Notes: generated by a model from the letters alone, not told the origin. A stretch of 64,000 nucleotides of DNA from CAXMST01 sp963790085 (GCA_963790085.1 CAWBNH010000005.1:39259-103258); one strand, 5' to 3'; shown: positions 24,897-33,964, numbered from the stretch's first letter. Numbers and translations are program-made.

Positions 24897-26534
24897 GTGC
24901 CCGACCCCTCGCTACAGCGCTTCCGTCGCGTCGTCGAAGTCGCCCTGCGGCATCTCGAATCCAGGCGCGAGGAGATCAACGACCTGAACGTCTTCCCGGT
25001 CGCTGACGGCGATACCGGTGACAACATGGCGCGGACGATGGAGGCGGTTCGCCAGGCGCTCGACCGGCTCGAGCGGGACGCCGGCGAGGACGCGCCACGC
25101 GAGCAGATCGTCCGCACCGTTGCCGAGGCGGCCCTGCTCGGCGCTCGGGGGAACTCCGGAGTGATCACCAGCCAGATCGTCCGCGGTGCCGCGGAGGTCC
25201 TGGCGACACCGACGGGCCGGCTCGTCGATCCCGCGCTGATCGTCGAATCACTGCAGAGCGCCGCTCGAGCCGCCCGACAGGCGGTCTCCGAGCCGGCCGA
25301 GGGAACGATCCTGACCGTGATCGACGAGATGGCGGCGGCGGCGGCGGACCGGCTCGCGGACCGCGCCGGGGAGCCGGTCGAGGCCCCCAGCGACGCCGAG
25401 CAGAACGCACTGCTGGCGGAGATGCTCGCGGTGGTCCTCGAGGCGGGCGAGGAGGCGGTGCGGCGTACACCGCAGCAGCTCAAGGTGTTGGCCGATGCCG
25501 AGACGGTGGACGCCGGCGCCCACGCGCTGGTCGTCCTGGTCAGGGGGATGATCGCCGGGTTGCTCGGAGACGACGAGGGATTGCCGCCGCTGCCCTACTA
25601 CCCGGCCGCGCGGATCGACCGCGGCGCGCACGAGGACTCGCGCTACGACTACTGCCTGAATCTGGTCGTCCGTCGCAGGGACGAGGACCTCTCGCCGGAG
25701 CCGCCGGAGGGCGTCGCCGAGCTTGGTGACTCGATCGAGGTCGTCGGTGACGCCGGGCTGCTCAGGGTCCACATCCACACCGACGACCGCGCCCGGGTCG
25801 AGCAGCTGTTCAACCGGCTCGGCGAGGTGCACGTCGACAGCTGCGACTACATGCCCGATCAGATCCGCGCCCGTCGCGAGCGGGCGCGGGCTGTCGCCGC
25901 CCAGTCGGGAGCCACCGTGATCGCCGTCTGCGACGGCTCCGGCTTCGAGGAGCTGTTCGCCGGAATCGGCGTTGGCGTCGTCCAGGGCGGGCCAAAGCTG
26001 AACCCATCGACGAACGAGATCCTCGCCGCGATCGAGGAGGCGCCGGGGGCGGAGGCGGTCGTCCTCCCGAACTCGCCGAACGTCGTCCTCGCCGCCGAGG
26101 AGGCGGGCAGAACCACGGGCAAGCACGTCGTCGTCGCGCCGTGTCACTCGCCGCAGGCGGCCGCTGAGGTCCTCTCCGTCGTCGACACCAGCAAGGGTGC
26201 GGACGAGCTGGCCCGCGAGGTGAGCGAGCTGCTCGCGGGGATCCGGACCTCCGCGGTGGCAGAGGCGGCGCGGGCCGACCAAGACGGTCGCTTCGGCGTC
26301 GGCGACGCGATCGGCCTGGTCGGCGACGAGGTCGTCGCCTGGGGCACGCCCGAGGACGCACTGAGCGGCGCGATCGCGGCGATAGCCGACGGCGCCGAGG
26401 TGCTGACCGTGTTCGGCGGCGCATCGTCACCGCTGACGCCGGGAGAGGTCGAGGCGCTGGTGCCCGACGGGCTCGAGGTGACTGTGCTCGAGGGCGGCCA
26501 GGAGACCCACTGGTGGCTGCTCGCGGCGCAGTAG
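24897..26534 (+). CDS. DhaL/FakA-like (YloV) protein, fatty acid kinase type
   Basis: 545 residues. The first ~200 are a DhaL-type kinase domain: LNVFPVADGDTGDNMARTM, with the Asp residues that bind Mg-ATP, and ARGNSGVITSQIVRG. Then come the FakA middle domain (DAGAHALVVLVRGM) and a C-terminal DegV-accessory region ending GQETHWWLLAAQ. FakA works with a FakB lipid-binding protein to phosphorylate fatty acids. No FakB is in the window. It commonly sits between rpmB and recG, as here. Confidence 0.88.
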   Translation: MPDPSLQRFRRVVEVALRHLESRREEINDLNVFPVADGDTGDNMARTMEAVRQALDRLERDAGEDAPREQIVRTVAEAALLGARGNSGVITSQIVRGAAEVLATPTGRLVDPALIVESLQSAARAARQAVSEPAEGTILTVIDEMAAAAADRLADRAGEPVEAPSDAEQNALLAEMLAVVLEAGEEAVRRTPQQLKVLADAETVDAGAHALVVLVRGMIAGLLGDDEGLPPLPYYPAARIDRGAHEDSRYDYCLNLVVRRRDEDLSPEPPEGVAELGDSIEVVGDAGLLRVHIHTDDRARVEQLFNRLGEVHVDSCDYMPDQIRARRERARAVAAQSGATVIAVCDGSGFEELFAGIGVGVVQGGPKLNPSTNEILAAIEEAPGAEAVVLPNSPNVVLAAEEAGRTTGKHVVVAPCHSPQAAAEVLSVVDTSKGADELAREVSELLAGIRTSAVAEAARADQDGRFGVGDAIGLVGDEVVAWGTPEDALSGAIAAIADGAEVLTVFGGASSPLTPGEVEALVPDGLEVTVLEGGQETHWWLLAAQ

Positions 26535-26572
26535 CGCGCCGCCGGCAGTGCGTGCCGCGCGCCGCGGCCGAC

Positions 26573-26578
26573 TAGACT
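26573..26578 (+). promoter_or_regulatory. -10 box TAGACT before the short ORF at 26588
   Basis: TAGACT lies 9 bases before the GTG at 26588, the usual leaderless distance in this window. That GTG opens a 20-codon frame and not the main gene. Confidence 0.45.
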
Positions 26579-26587
26579 TCCGCCCCG

Positions 26588-26650
26588 GTGCAGACGGAGA
26601 CCCGGTGGCGTCACCGCAACAGACCGACGGCGGACGCGGCGCCGAGATGA
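26588..26650 (+). CDS. Possible leaderless upstream ORF (20 residues)
   Basis: A 20-residue frame, MQTETRWRHRNRPTADAAPR, beginning at the GTG placed for leaderless translation. Its stop TGA overlaps the ATG at 26647 (ATGA), so it could couple translation into the next gene. It may equally be chance. The main gene could instead start at GTG 26605, which has GGAGA four bases upstream. Confidence 0.3.
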   Translation: MQTETRWRHRNRPTADAAPR

Positions 26651-27393
26651 TCGCCGCGGGGCTGCTCGGAGAGGTGGTCGAGGCGGCCGGGGGCGAGTCG
26701 CGCTGGCGGGCGGCGACACGGATCCGGGCCCACGTCCGTAGCGGCGGTCTGCTGCCCCGGACTCGCGTGCCCGGCAACCGCTTCGCCGACTACACGGTGA
26801 CGGTCGAGACCGGCCGCCAATACGCCGTGCTCGACCCGTTTCCCCGGGAGGGTTTGAGGGGCGTGTTCGAGCGGGGTGAGGTCCGGATCGAGGCCCGCGA
26901 CGGGGAGCTGCGCGAGCGCCGCCGGCGCCCCAGGGAGGTGTTCTTCGGGCGCGCCGGACTGCGCCGCAATCTCCGCTGGGACGCGCTCGACTCGACGTAT
27001 TTCGCGGGCTACGCGATGTGGAACTACCTGGTCACCCCCCTGCTCCTGCTCCGCGAAGACGTCAGCGTCACCGAGGGGCCGGAATGGAGCGGGGAGGGGG
27101 AGCGCTGGCGGCGACTCGACGCGCGCTTTCCCGCGGAGATCGAGACGCACAGCGCCGCGCAGAGCTTCTTCTTCGACGACGCCGGCCGGCAGGTTCGCCA
27201 CGACTACACGGCGGAGGTGGTCTCGAGGAGGGCGCGCGCCGCGCACTACTGCAGCGAGCACCGCAGCTACGACGGTCTGCTGTTCGCGACGCGCAGGCGG
27301 GTGCTGCCCCGCCGGGCCGACCTGCGCTCGAGGCCGTTTCCGGTGCTCGTCGCGATCGACCTCGAGGCGGTCGAGGTGGAGTTCGGCGCATGA
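26647..27393 (+). CDS. Uncharacterised actinobacterial protein, LolA-like fold suspected
   Basis: About 248 residues from the ATG at 26647 (263 if GTG 26605 is used). Long beta-rich stretches alternate with charged turns; a conserved-looking core is DSTYFAGYAMWNYLVTPLLL, followed by IETHSAAQSFFFDDAGRQVRHDYTAEV. No signal peptide, membrane span or catalytic motif. The pattern resembles proteins seen beside small oxidoreductases in actinobacteria; a lipid-binding beta fold is a guess. It overlaps the next gene by four bases. Confidence 0.6.
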   Translation: MIAAGLLGEVVEAAGGESRWRAATRIRAHVRSGGLLPRTRVPGNRFADYTVTVETGRQYAVLDPFPREGLRGVFERGEVRIEARDGELRERRRRPREVFFGRAGLRRNLRWDALDSTYFAGYAMWNYLVTPLLLLREDVSVTEGPEWSGEGERWRRLDARFPAEIETHSAAQSFFFDDAGRQVRHDYTAEVVSRRARAAHYCSEHRSYDGLLFATRRRVLPRRADLRSRPFPVLVAIDLEAVEVEFGA

Positions 27394-28139
27394 CCGCGAA
27401 GGTGCCGACACTGTGGCAGTACAACTTCTCGAACTACAACGAGAAGGCCAGGTGGGCGCTGGATCTGAAGGGGATCCCCCATCGGCGGCGCTCGCTGATG
27501 CCCGGCGAGCCGCGGGCGCTCGCCTTCAGCCTGCGTGGCACCCTGCCGACCCTCGACATCGAGGGCCGTCGCTATGGGGACTCGACCGAGATCATCGCCG
27601 CGCTCGAGCGGATCGAGCCGCAGCCGCCGCTGTATCCCTCCGATCCCGAGGCGCGGGACCGCGCCCTGGCGATCGAGGACCAGCTCGACGAGGAGGTGGG
27701 GCACGCGCTGCGACGAGCGCTGTTCTGGGACTTCCGCGATAACCGCCCGTACATGATCGACTTCATCACCCAGCAGCAGCCGGCGGCGCTGAGGCTGATG
27801 ATGCGGGCCACCTTCCCGGCCGGCTGGGCGTACGTCAGCCGCCGCTACAGGTTCACCGAGCGCGACGCCGCAGAGGCATGGGTGACGGTGGAGCGGGCCC
27901 TCGACCGGATCGAGGCGTTGCGCGCCGGCGGGCCCTATCTGGTCGGCGATGCGTTCACGGTCGCCGATCTGACTGCGGCAGCGCTGCTCTGGCCGATCGC
28001 CTGGCCGCCCGAGTTCCCCTACCGACTGCCGGAGCTGCCGGCCTCGCCGAAGCTCGAGCGGCTGCGCGAGCATCCCACGGCCGGCTGGATCGGCGACGTC
28101 TACGCCCGGCACCGGCCGCCGAGCGCGGAGGTCGATTGA
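27390..28139 (+). CDS. Glutathione S-transferase family protein
   Basis: 249 residues. The thioredoxin-like half starts TLWQYNFSNYNEKARWALDLK (Ser/Asn-Tyr where GSTs activate the thiol) and has GTLPTLDIEGRRYGDSTEII, the cis-Pro and glutathione-binding Ser region. The helical half includes GGPYLVGDAFTVADLTAAALL, the N-capping-box motif of GSTs. Actinobacteria mostly use mycothiol, so the thiol cofactor is uncertain. ATG start overlaps the upstream stop (ATGA), so the two are coupled. Confidence 0.85.
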   Translation: MTAKVPTLWQYNFSNYNEKARWALDLKGIPHRRRSLMPGEPRALAFSLRGTLPTLDIEGRRYGDSTEIIAALERIEPQPPLYPSDPEARDRALAIEDQLDEEVGHALRRALFWDFRDNRPYMIDFITQQQPAALRLMMRATFPAGWAYVSRRYRFTERDAAEAWVTVERALDRIEALRAGGPYLVGDAFTVADLTAAALLWPIAWPPEFPYRLPELPASPKLERLREHPTAGWIGDVYARHRPPSAEVD

Positions 28140-28157
28140 GACCTCCGCCCGGCGGCC

Positions 28158-28697
28158 CTACCAGGCCTCGCTGCCGGGATCGCCCTTCAACGGTCCGACG
28201 ATCTCGGCCGTCACCCAGCCCCCGTAGAAGCCGCCGGGCTGCGGTCGCACCCGCTCATCGCCGAGCCGGCACTGGACCAGCGCCGGGTAGAACGAGAAGT
28301 GGTCGCGCAGCCGAGCGTACGCCGCCGTCGGTTGCGGATAGGTCCATGCCGCCCTTCGAATCACATGCGACCCGACGGCGACGTCGTAGTAGGAGGCGAC
28401 CCCCTTGTACTCGCAGAGGGTCTTGCCCGCGGCCGGCCTCAGGACGCCCGCCTCGATGTCGGCGGCCGGGATGTAGACGACGGGCGCGCCGGCCGTCTCG
28501 CAGACCCGGATCGCCCGCTCGCTGAACGCGATCCGCTGCCCGTCGGCGCTGACCGAGACCGGCCGCCCCTCTGGGCGGATCTCGGGCGGCCTCGGGTAGG
28601 CCCAGACGGACTCGCGCGGCAGCCCGTTCTCGGCGATGCCCTCGGCCGGCTCCGGCTCGGGCCGCCGCAGGCTGGCGAAGCGACGCCGTTCAGCCAT
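28158..28697 (-). CDS. DUF427 protein
   Basis: 179 residues with two DUF427 beta-rich units: the first contains RIAFSERAIRVCETAGAPVVYIP, TLCEYKGVASYYDVAVG and AAWTYPQPTAAYARLRDHFSFYP. The fold is known but not the function. Start overlaps the end of the RidA gene by eight bases, so the two form one minus-strand transcript. Confidence 0.85.
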   Translation of the reverse strand: MAERRRFASLRRPEPEPAEGIAENGLPRESVWAYPRPPEIRPEGRPVSVSADGQRIAFSERAIRVCETAGAPVVYIPAADIEAGVLRPAAGKTLCEYKGVASYYDVAVGSHVIRRAAWTYPQPTAAYARLRDHFSFYPALVQCRLGDERVRPQPGGFYGGWVTAEIVGPLKGDPGSEAW

Positions 28698-29169
28698 CCG
28701 CCAACTCGACCACGGCCTCGACCTCGACGGCCATGTCGAACGGCAGCTCGGCGGCGCCGATCGCGGATCGGGAGTGCCTGCCGGGCGCTCCCCAGACCTC
28801 TCCGATCAGGTCGCTGAAGCCGTTGATCACCGCCGGAGTCAGGTTGAACCCGGGCGCGCAGTTGACGAGGCCGAGCGCCTTGACCCAGCGCTCGACGCGG
28901 TCGAGATCGCCGAGCTCGTGCTCGAGCGAGGCGAGGATCGAGAGGGCGGTGAGCCGCGCGGCCTCGTAGCCGCGCTCGAGCGTGACCTCGGCGCCGACCT
29001 TCCCCGCGACCAGCACCTCGGTGCCGTCTACCGGGCCGTGGCCGGAGACGTAGGCGAGGTTGCCGCTGACGGTGACCCGGTCGAAGCTGAACTCGACCCC
29101 CGGTGGCGGCGAGAACAGCTGCGGCAGCTCAAGCCCGAGGTCCGTCAGCCGCGAGTCGATTCGTCCCAT
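28690..29169 (-). CDS. RidA/YjgF family protein
   Basis: 159 residues from ATG 29169. The family core is clear: LAYVSGHGPVDG, YEAARLTALSILASLEHELGDLDRVERWVKALG and FDMAVEVEAVVEL. The Arg normally used by RidA to hydrolyse 2-aminoacrylate is not obvious (the segment reads AAELPFDMAVEVEAVV), so this is likely one of the Rid subfamilies of unknown activity. First gene of the RidA-DUF427 transcript, with a minus-strand TACCCT box. Confidence 0.85.
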   Translation of the reverse strand: MGRIDSRLTDLGLELPQLFSPPPGVEFSFDRVTVSGNLAYVSGHGPVDGTEVLVAGKVGAEVTLERGYEAARLTALSILASLEHELGDLDRVERWVKALGLVNCAPGFNLTPAVINGFSDLIGEVWGAPGRHSRSAIGAAELPFDMAVEVEAVVELADG

Positions 29170-29175
29170 GTCCGA

Positions 29176-29181
29176 AGGGTA
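29176..29181 (-). promoter_or_regulatory. -10 box TACCCT for the RidA gene
   Basis: Minus-strand TACCCT lies 6 bases before the ATG whose first base is 29169. Confidence 0.5.
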
Positions 29182-29223
29182 GTGAGGGGCCCGTGGCCGC
29201 CGGGTTCCGGCGGCACGCTGCCG

Positions 29224-29229
29224 TAGCCT
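29224..29229 (+). promoter_or_regulatory. -10 box TAGCCT for recG
   Basis: TAGCCT lies 7 bases before the GTG at 29237; leaderless arrangement, supporting that GTG as the start. Confidence 0.5.
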
Positions 29230-29236
29230 CAATCCG

Positions 29237-31483
29237 GTGAGTCCAGCGACGGCAGCGGCGGCGGCGGGTCGGGGATCGAGCGTCGGAGCCCAGAGCGCGT
29301 TCGCTCGCAGCGAGCCGATCGACCCCGACGGGTGGCGAGCGGTCGAGCTGCGCTGCTCGCGGGCACCCAGGCTGCTCGAGTCGGAGCTCACGACCCTGGC
29401 CGGCATCGGCCCCCGGCTTTCGGAGGCCTGTGCGCGCCTCGGGCTGGCGACGCTCGGCGATCTCGTCGACCACGTTCCGCACTCATACCGGGATCGGGCC
29501 GAGGCGACGGCGATCGCCGAGCTCGAGATCGGGCAGGACGCGACGCTCGTCGCCGAGGTCCGCTCGGTTCGCCTGCGCCCAACCCGCCGCCGTCGCCTCT
29601 CCGTCGTCGAGGCGACGATCTCCGATCACAGCGGCGCGATCAAGGCGAGCTGGTTCAACCAGGCGTGGCTGGCGGAACGGCTGAAGCCCGGCACCGGGCT
29701 GTTGATCAACGGCCGGCTCGAGCGCCGCGGCCTGCGGGTCGACAACTACGAGCTGCTCGACGCAGCAGCGGACGAGGAGCAGAAACGGGAGTGGCCGCTG
29801 CGGTCCGGCGGCCGGATTCCGCAGGGGATCCACACGACCGGGATGGTCCCGGTCCATCCGGCCGGCGAGGGCGTGCGGCCACAGAAGCTGCGCGAGTGGG
29901 TCTGGCAGGCGCTCCGCTACGCGGGCCACGTCCCCGAGCCGCTGCCGGCCGAGGTGCGGACTCGCCGACGGCTCGCCGGCGCCGCCGACGCGCGGCTCGC
30001 GGCTCACTTCCCGCGGGATCCCGCCGAGGTCGACGCGGCGCGCCGCCGGCTCGCATACGAGGAGCTCTTCCTCCATCAGGCAGCGCTCGTCTCGCGTCGG
30101 GGGGAGCGCGACGCCGCGCGCCCGGCGCTGCCCCTGGCGCCGCCGGGAGAGCTGGTCACCGATTGGCTCGAATCGCTGCCGTTCCGGCCGACCGCCGATC
30201 AGCGACGAGCGTTCGCCGAGGTCGACGGCGACCTCGGCGCCGGGCGCCCGATGCAGCGCCTGCTGATGGGCGAGGTCGGCTCGGGCAAGACCGTGGTCGC
30301 CGTCTACGCGATGCTGCGGGCCGTTGAGGCGGGCGGGCAGGCGGCGCTGATGGCCCCGACCGAGATCCTCGCCGCGCAGCACTTCCAGACGCTCGAGTCG
30401 CTCCTGGCCGGGATTCCGCTGCCCGCGGCGTTGCTCACCGGCTCGACCGCCGCGGCGAGCCGGCGGCGGACCCTGGAGGCCCTGGCGACCGGCGAGCTGG
30501 GGCTGCTCGTCGGCACCCACGCGCTGATCGAGCCGCGGGTCGAGTTCGCCCGTCTCACCCTGGCGGTGGTCGACGAGCAGCACCGGTTCGGGGTTGCCCA
30601 GCGGCGCCGACTAGACCGCAAGGGGCCCGGCGGGCGGGCGCCGCACACCCTGCACATGACCGCCACCCCGATCCCGCGGACGCTCTCGTTGACCGCCTAC
30701 GGCGATCTCGACGCCACCGTGCTTCGGGAGCTGCCCGCCGGCCGGCGGCCGGTCAAGACCTGGGTCGTCGGCGAGGACAAGCGCGATGGGGCATACGGCT
30801 TCATCCGCGAGCAGCTCGCCTCTGGGCGGCAGGCGTTCATCGTCTGCCCGCTCGTCTCCGAGGCGGAGTCGGCGCAGGCGAAGGCCGCGGTCGCCGAGGG
30901 CCGACGGCTCGCGGCGGGCGAGTTCGCCGACCATCGGGTGAGCGTCCTGCACGGACAGATGCCCTCCGCGGCCAAGGCGGAGGCGATGCAGGCGTTCGCC
31001 GCGGGCGCCGTGGACGTGCTCGTCGCGACCAGCGTGGTCGAGGTCGGCATCGACGTGCCGAACGCGACCGTGATGGTGATCGAGGACGCTGATCGCTACG
31101 GGCTCAGCCAGCTCCATCAGCTCCGGGGACGGATCGGGCGCGGCGGACACTCCTCACACTGCATCCTGTTCGCGGACCCCGAGACCGAGCGGGCCGCGGC
31201 CCGTCTGCAGGCGATCGCGGATTCGTCCGACGGATTCGAGCTCGCCGAGATCGATCTCAACCTCCGCGGTGAGGGCGAGGTTCTGGGGACCCGGCAGTCG
31301 GGGCTGCCGCGGTTCCGGGTCGCGCGCCTGCCCGAGGACGCCGCGCTGCTCGCCGAGGCCCGCGCCGACCTGATCCGGCTGCTCGATCGCCACGGCGATC
31401 TCGAAGCGACCGCTCTCGGGCCGTTGATGGACGTCGTCCGGCGGCGCTTCGGCGACGAGCGAGCGGAGCCGATCCCCGCCTGA
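29237..31483 (+). CDS. recG: ATP-dependent DNA helicase RecG
   Basis: Remodels stalled forks and Holliday junctions. 748 residues. The N-terminal wedge domain has an OB fold (LVAEVRSVRLRP, IKASWFNQAWL). The helicase core has Walker A GEVGSGKT at residues 345-352, DEQHRFGV with D446, TATPIPRTLSLT, TSVVEVGIDVPNA and QLRGRIGRGGHSSHC. First ~45 residues are a loose Ala/Gly-rich extension. TGATG overlap with rsmD. Confidence 0.96.
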   Translation: MSPATAAAAAGRGSSVGAQSAFARSEPIDPDGWRAVELRCSRAPRLLESELTTLAGIGPRLSEACARLGLATLGDLVDHVPHSYRDRAEATAIAELEIGQDATLVAEVRSVRLRPTRRRRLSVVEATISDHSGAIKASWFNQAWLAERLKPGTGLLINGRLERRGLRVDNYELLDAAADEEQKREWPLRSGGRIPQGIHTTGMVPVHPAGEGVRPQKLREWVWQALRYAGHVPEPLPAEVRTRRRLAGAADARLAAHFPRDPAEVDAARRRLAYEELFLHQAALVSRRGERDAARPALPLAPPGELVTDWLESLPFRPTADQRRAFAEVDGDLGAGRPMQRLLMGEVGSGKTVVAVYAMLRAVEAGGQAALMAPTEILAAQHFQTLESLLAGIPLPAALLTGSTAAASRRRTLEALATGELGLLVGTHALIEPRVEFARLTLAVVDEQHRFGVAQRRRLDRKGPGGRAPHTLHMTATPIPRTLSLTAYGDLDATVLRELPAGRRPVKTWVVGEDKRDGAYGFIREQLASGRQAFIVCPLVSEAESAQAKAAVAEGRRLAAGEFADHRVSVLHGQMPSAAKAEAMQAFAAGAVDVLVATSVVEVGIDVPNATVMVIEDADRYGLSQLHQLRGRIGRGGHSSHCILFADPETERAAARLQAIADSSDGFELAEIDLNLRGEGEVLGTRQSGLPRFRVARLPEDAALLAEARADLIRLLDRHGDLEATALGPLMDVVRRRFGDERAEPIPA

Positions 31484-32037
31484 TGGCCGGCCCGGGCAGC
31501 GCTCGGCTGCGAATCGTTGCCGGCGAGCTCGCGGGCCGGCGAATCCATGCACCCGCGGGCGGGCGCCTCCGTCCGAGCACCGGGCGCACCCGCGAGGCGA
31601 TCTTCTCGATGCTCGGACCGCTGCGCGGCGAATCGGTACTCGACCTGTACTGCGGCACGGGGGCGCTGGGCTTCGAGGCGCTGAGCCGGGGAGCGGGGGA
31701 GCTGACGCTGGTCGACACGGAGATCGCACACGCCGCCGGGAACGTCGAGCGACTTGGGCTCGGGGACCGCTGCACGCTGGTCGAGACCGATGCACTGAGC
31801 TTCCTCGCGAGCGGGAGCGAGCGCTTCGACCTCGTCCTCTGTGATCCGCCCTATAGACTCGCCGACCGGCTTGGCTCTGAACTCGACAGACTGCTTGAAG
31901 GTCGTCTCGCTGCGGGGGCTCGCGTAGTGGTGGAGTCCGCGCCCGACGCGCCGCTGGAGTTGAGCCTGCCGCTCGAACGGGATCGCCGCTACGGGGCCGC
32001 GCGCGTCCGGATCTTCGGCGCCGGGGGTGGAGGATGA
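31483..32037 (+). CDS. rsmD: 16S rRNA m2G966 methyltransferase RsmD
   Basis: Methylates G966 of 16S rRNA. 184 residues. Motifs: IVAGELAGRRI and RPSTGRTREAIFSML at the start, LDLYCGTGALGFEALSRGA (SAM site) and DPPYRL, the catalytic N-methyltransferase motif. It begins on the recG stop and ends within the coaD start. recG-rsmD-coaD is the usual order. Confidence 0.94.
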   Translation: MAGPGSARLRIVAGELAGRRIHAPAGGRLRPSTGRTREAIFSMLGPLRGESVLDLYCGTGALGFEALSRGAGELTLVDTEIAHAAGNVERLGLGDRCTLVETDALSFLASGSERFDLVLCDPPYRLADRLGSELDRLLEGRLAAGARVVVESAPDAPLELSLPLERDRRYGAARVRIFGAGGGG

Positions 32038-32531
32038 GCGGCGGCACGACCGCAGTCTGTCCGGGGAGCTACGACCCGGTGACCAACGGCCATCTCGACA
32101 TCATCACCCGGACGGCGCGCGTCTTCGAGCGGGTCGTCGTCGGGGTCGTCAACCAGCCGCTCCGAAAGAGCGCAACGCTGTTCGCGGCGGAGGAGCGCCG
32201 GGCGTTCGTCGAGGAGGCGACGGCCGGCCTCGAGAACGTCGCGGTCGAGGTCTTCTCGACGCTGCTCGTCGACTTCGCCCGCGAGCACGGGGCCACCGCG
32301 ATCGTCAAGGGGTTGCGGGCGATCTCGGACTTCGAGTACGAGTTCGAGATGAACCAGCTGAATCGCAAGCTCGCCCCCGACATCGAGAGCGTCTACGTGA
32401 TGGCCTCACCCGAGTACAGCTTCCTGTCGTCGACCGGGGTCAAGGAGCTGGCGACGTTCGGCGGCGACGTCAGCGACCTCGTCCCGGGCTCGGTTGCGGC
32501 GAAGCTGGCCGAGCGGATCGAGCGGAGTTGA
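32034..32531 (+). CDS. coaD: Phosphopantetheine adenylyltransferase
   Basis: Adenylates 4'-phosphopantetheine in coenzyme A synthesis. 165 residues, normal. Motifs: CPGSYDPVTNGHLDII with the HxGH-like T/H motif, KSATLFAAEERRAFVEEA, IVKGLRAISDFEYEFEMNQ and the C-terminal YSFLSSTGVKELA. ATG start overlaps the rsmD stop (ATGA). Confidence 0.96.
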   Translation: MSGGTTAVCPGSYDPVTNGHLDIITRTARVFERVVVGVVNQPLRKSATLFAAEERRAFVEEATAGLENVAVEVFSTLLVDFAREHGATAIVKGLRAISDFEYEFEMNQLNRKLAPDIESVYVMASPEYSFLSSTGVKELATFGGDVSDLVPGSVAAKLAERIERS

Positions 32532-32620
32532 GGCGCCGTTCGGCGATGCCGCGGATGGGCAGCAGCTTGCAAACTACCGCCGCCCGAACTGCCGGGAACA
32601 GGGATTTCCCTGCTGATCCC

Positions 32621-32626
32621 TAATCT
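32621..32626 (+). promoter_or_regulatory. -10 box TAATCT for the SepIVA-like gene
   Basis: TAATCT lies 12 bases before the ATG at 32639, so the leader would be only a few bases. Just upstream AGGGAT and ATCCCT form a short inverted repeat (about 32600-32620). Confidence 0.4.
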
Positions 32627-32638
32627 TTACGCGCACTC

Positions 32639-33109
32639 ATGGACGTACTCGTACTGATCGACAAGCTCGACGACCAGATCCACAACGCCCGGCCGGTACC
32701 GCTGACCGACCAGGTGAGGGTCGATCGCGAGGAGATATACGACCTGCTCGACCAGATGCGGGCGACGATCCCCGAGGAGATCAAGCAGGCTCGCTGGATC
32801 GTCAAGGAGCGCCAGGAGATGCTGGCCGAGGCCAAGCGCGAGGCGGAGCGGATCGTCAAGGAGGCCCGCGATCAGCAGGCGAGGCTGATCAGCGATGAGG
32901 AGGTCTACAAGCAGGCCGAGCGGGGCGCCGAGGAGATCCTCGAGGACGCCCGCGACACCGAACGCCAGATCCGCCTCGGCGCCGAGGACTACGCCGACGA
33001 GATTCTCTCGACGCTCGAGGTCAACCTGCAGAAGTTCCTCGCTGCCGTGCAGCGTGGCCGCGACCGGCTCGCCGGCCGCGACGAGGACCTCGAGCCCGAA
33101 GAGGGCTGA
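32639..33109 (+). CDS. sepIVA: SepIVA-like (DivIVA-family) coiled-coil protein
   Basis: 156 residues. A short N-terminal segment (MDVLVLIDKLDDQIHNARPV, then VDREEIYDLLDQMRATIPEE) leads into a long charged coiled coil (about residues 48-150) and an acidic end. The beginning and the helix pattern match mycobacterial SepIVA (Rv2927c), a divisome and cell-elongation factor, which also lies close to DUF177 and rnc. Family call by pattern, not by search; about 90 residues shorter than the mycobacterial protein. Confidence 0.65.
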   Translation: MDVLVLIDKLDDQIHNARPVPLTDQVRVDREEIYDLLDQMRATIPEEIKQARWIVKERQEMLAEAKREAERIVKEARDQQARLISDEEVYKQAERGAEEILEDARDTERQIRLGAEDYADEILSTLEVNLQKFLAAVQRGRDRLAGRDEDLEPEEG

Positions 33110-33201
33110 CCCCCGGCCCCGCCGGACGCTCTTTCCCCGGGCGCCCTCGGGCCCCCGGCAGCCGCCCCGTGCGACGGCCACCGGCCAATCGCGAATGGCC
33201 A

Positions 33202-33207
33202 TAAGGT
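33202..33207 (+). promoter_or_regulatory. Possible -10 box TAAGGT
   Basis: TAAGGT about 40 bases before the ATG at 33248 would give a short leader that carries CGGAGGAG at 33233-33240. No clear -35. Confidence 0.3.
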
Positions 33208-33247
33208 GACGAGGCATGTGTCCTGGTCCCCCCGGAGGAGTGGTGCG

Positions 33248-33964
33248 ATGAGCGAGCGGTGGTTCAGCGAGGCCGAGCTGGCGGCGATGTCCCGGCCGAC
33301 GATGGAGCGGGCGGTCGAGGCGATCGATCGCGGCGAGCTCGAGCGGGCGCGGCAGCTCTGCGAGGAGATGAAGGTCGAGAGCCAGTTCATGCATGACATG
33401 CTCGTCGACGGAGTCGCCGGGTTGATCTCCTACGTGCAGGACAAGCTCGGCGACGAGGGCGTCGAGGAGGCCTGGGAGTACTCGCTGGAGCGGGGCTGGA
33501 AGCCGACCGTCGAGGCGATCGACCGCAGCGACCGGCGCTTCATCGCCCAGGCGCTGGCCGCGACCTGGCGGGCACACTCGACCTCCGGCGTCGGTCCGCA
33601 GCCGGGCGCCTTCGAGATCACCGAGGACGAGGAGAAGCTGACCTTCACGATGAACCCGTGCGGCTCAGGGCAGCGGTTGGTGCGGCTCGGCCGCTACGGC
33701 GAGGGTGGGTACGGCACGACCGCCGAGGCGCACTCGTGGAGCTACGGTCGCGAGGGCTTCCCGCTGTACTGCACCCACTGCGCCTTCATGAACGAGGCGC
33801 TCCCGATCCGCTGGATCGGCTACCCCGTCTATCCCTCCGACCCGCCGCAGGACTTCCACGCCGACCCCTGCACCTGGTACTGGTACAAGGACCCGGCCGA
33901 CATCCCCGAGCGCCACTACGCCCGCCACGGTGAGCGCGCTCAGGGTGGGGGCGGCGGTGACTGA
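33248..33964 (+). CDS. Uncharacterised Cys/His-rich protein of the phosphotransferase block
   Basis: 238 residues. The first half is helical and acidic (MERAVEAIDRGELERARQLC, QFMHDMLVDGVAGLISYV). The second half has conserved-looking Cys/His clusters: FTMNPCGSGQRL, YCTHCAFMNE and CTWYWYKDPADIPERHYARH, which could bind a metal. The layout resembles families annotated as L-2-amino-thiazoline-4-carboxylate hydrolase-like, but I am not sure. Good SD before ATG 33248. The downstream kinase-like gene overlaps its end. Confidence 0.55.
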   Translation: MSERWFSEAELAAMSRPTMERAVEAIDRGELERARQLCEEMKVESQFMHDMLVDGVAGLISYVQDKLGDEGVEEAWEYSLERGWKPTVEAIDRSDRRFIAQALAATWRAHSTSGVGPQPGAFEITEDEEKLTFTMNPCGSGQRLVRLGRYGEGGYGTTAEAHSWSYGREGFPLYCTHCAFMNEALPIRWIGYPVYPSDPPQDFHADPCTWYWYKDPADIPERHYARHGERAQGGGGGD

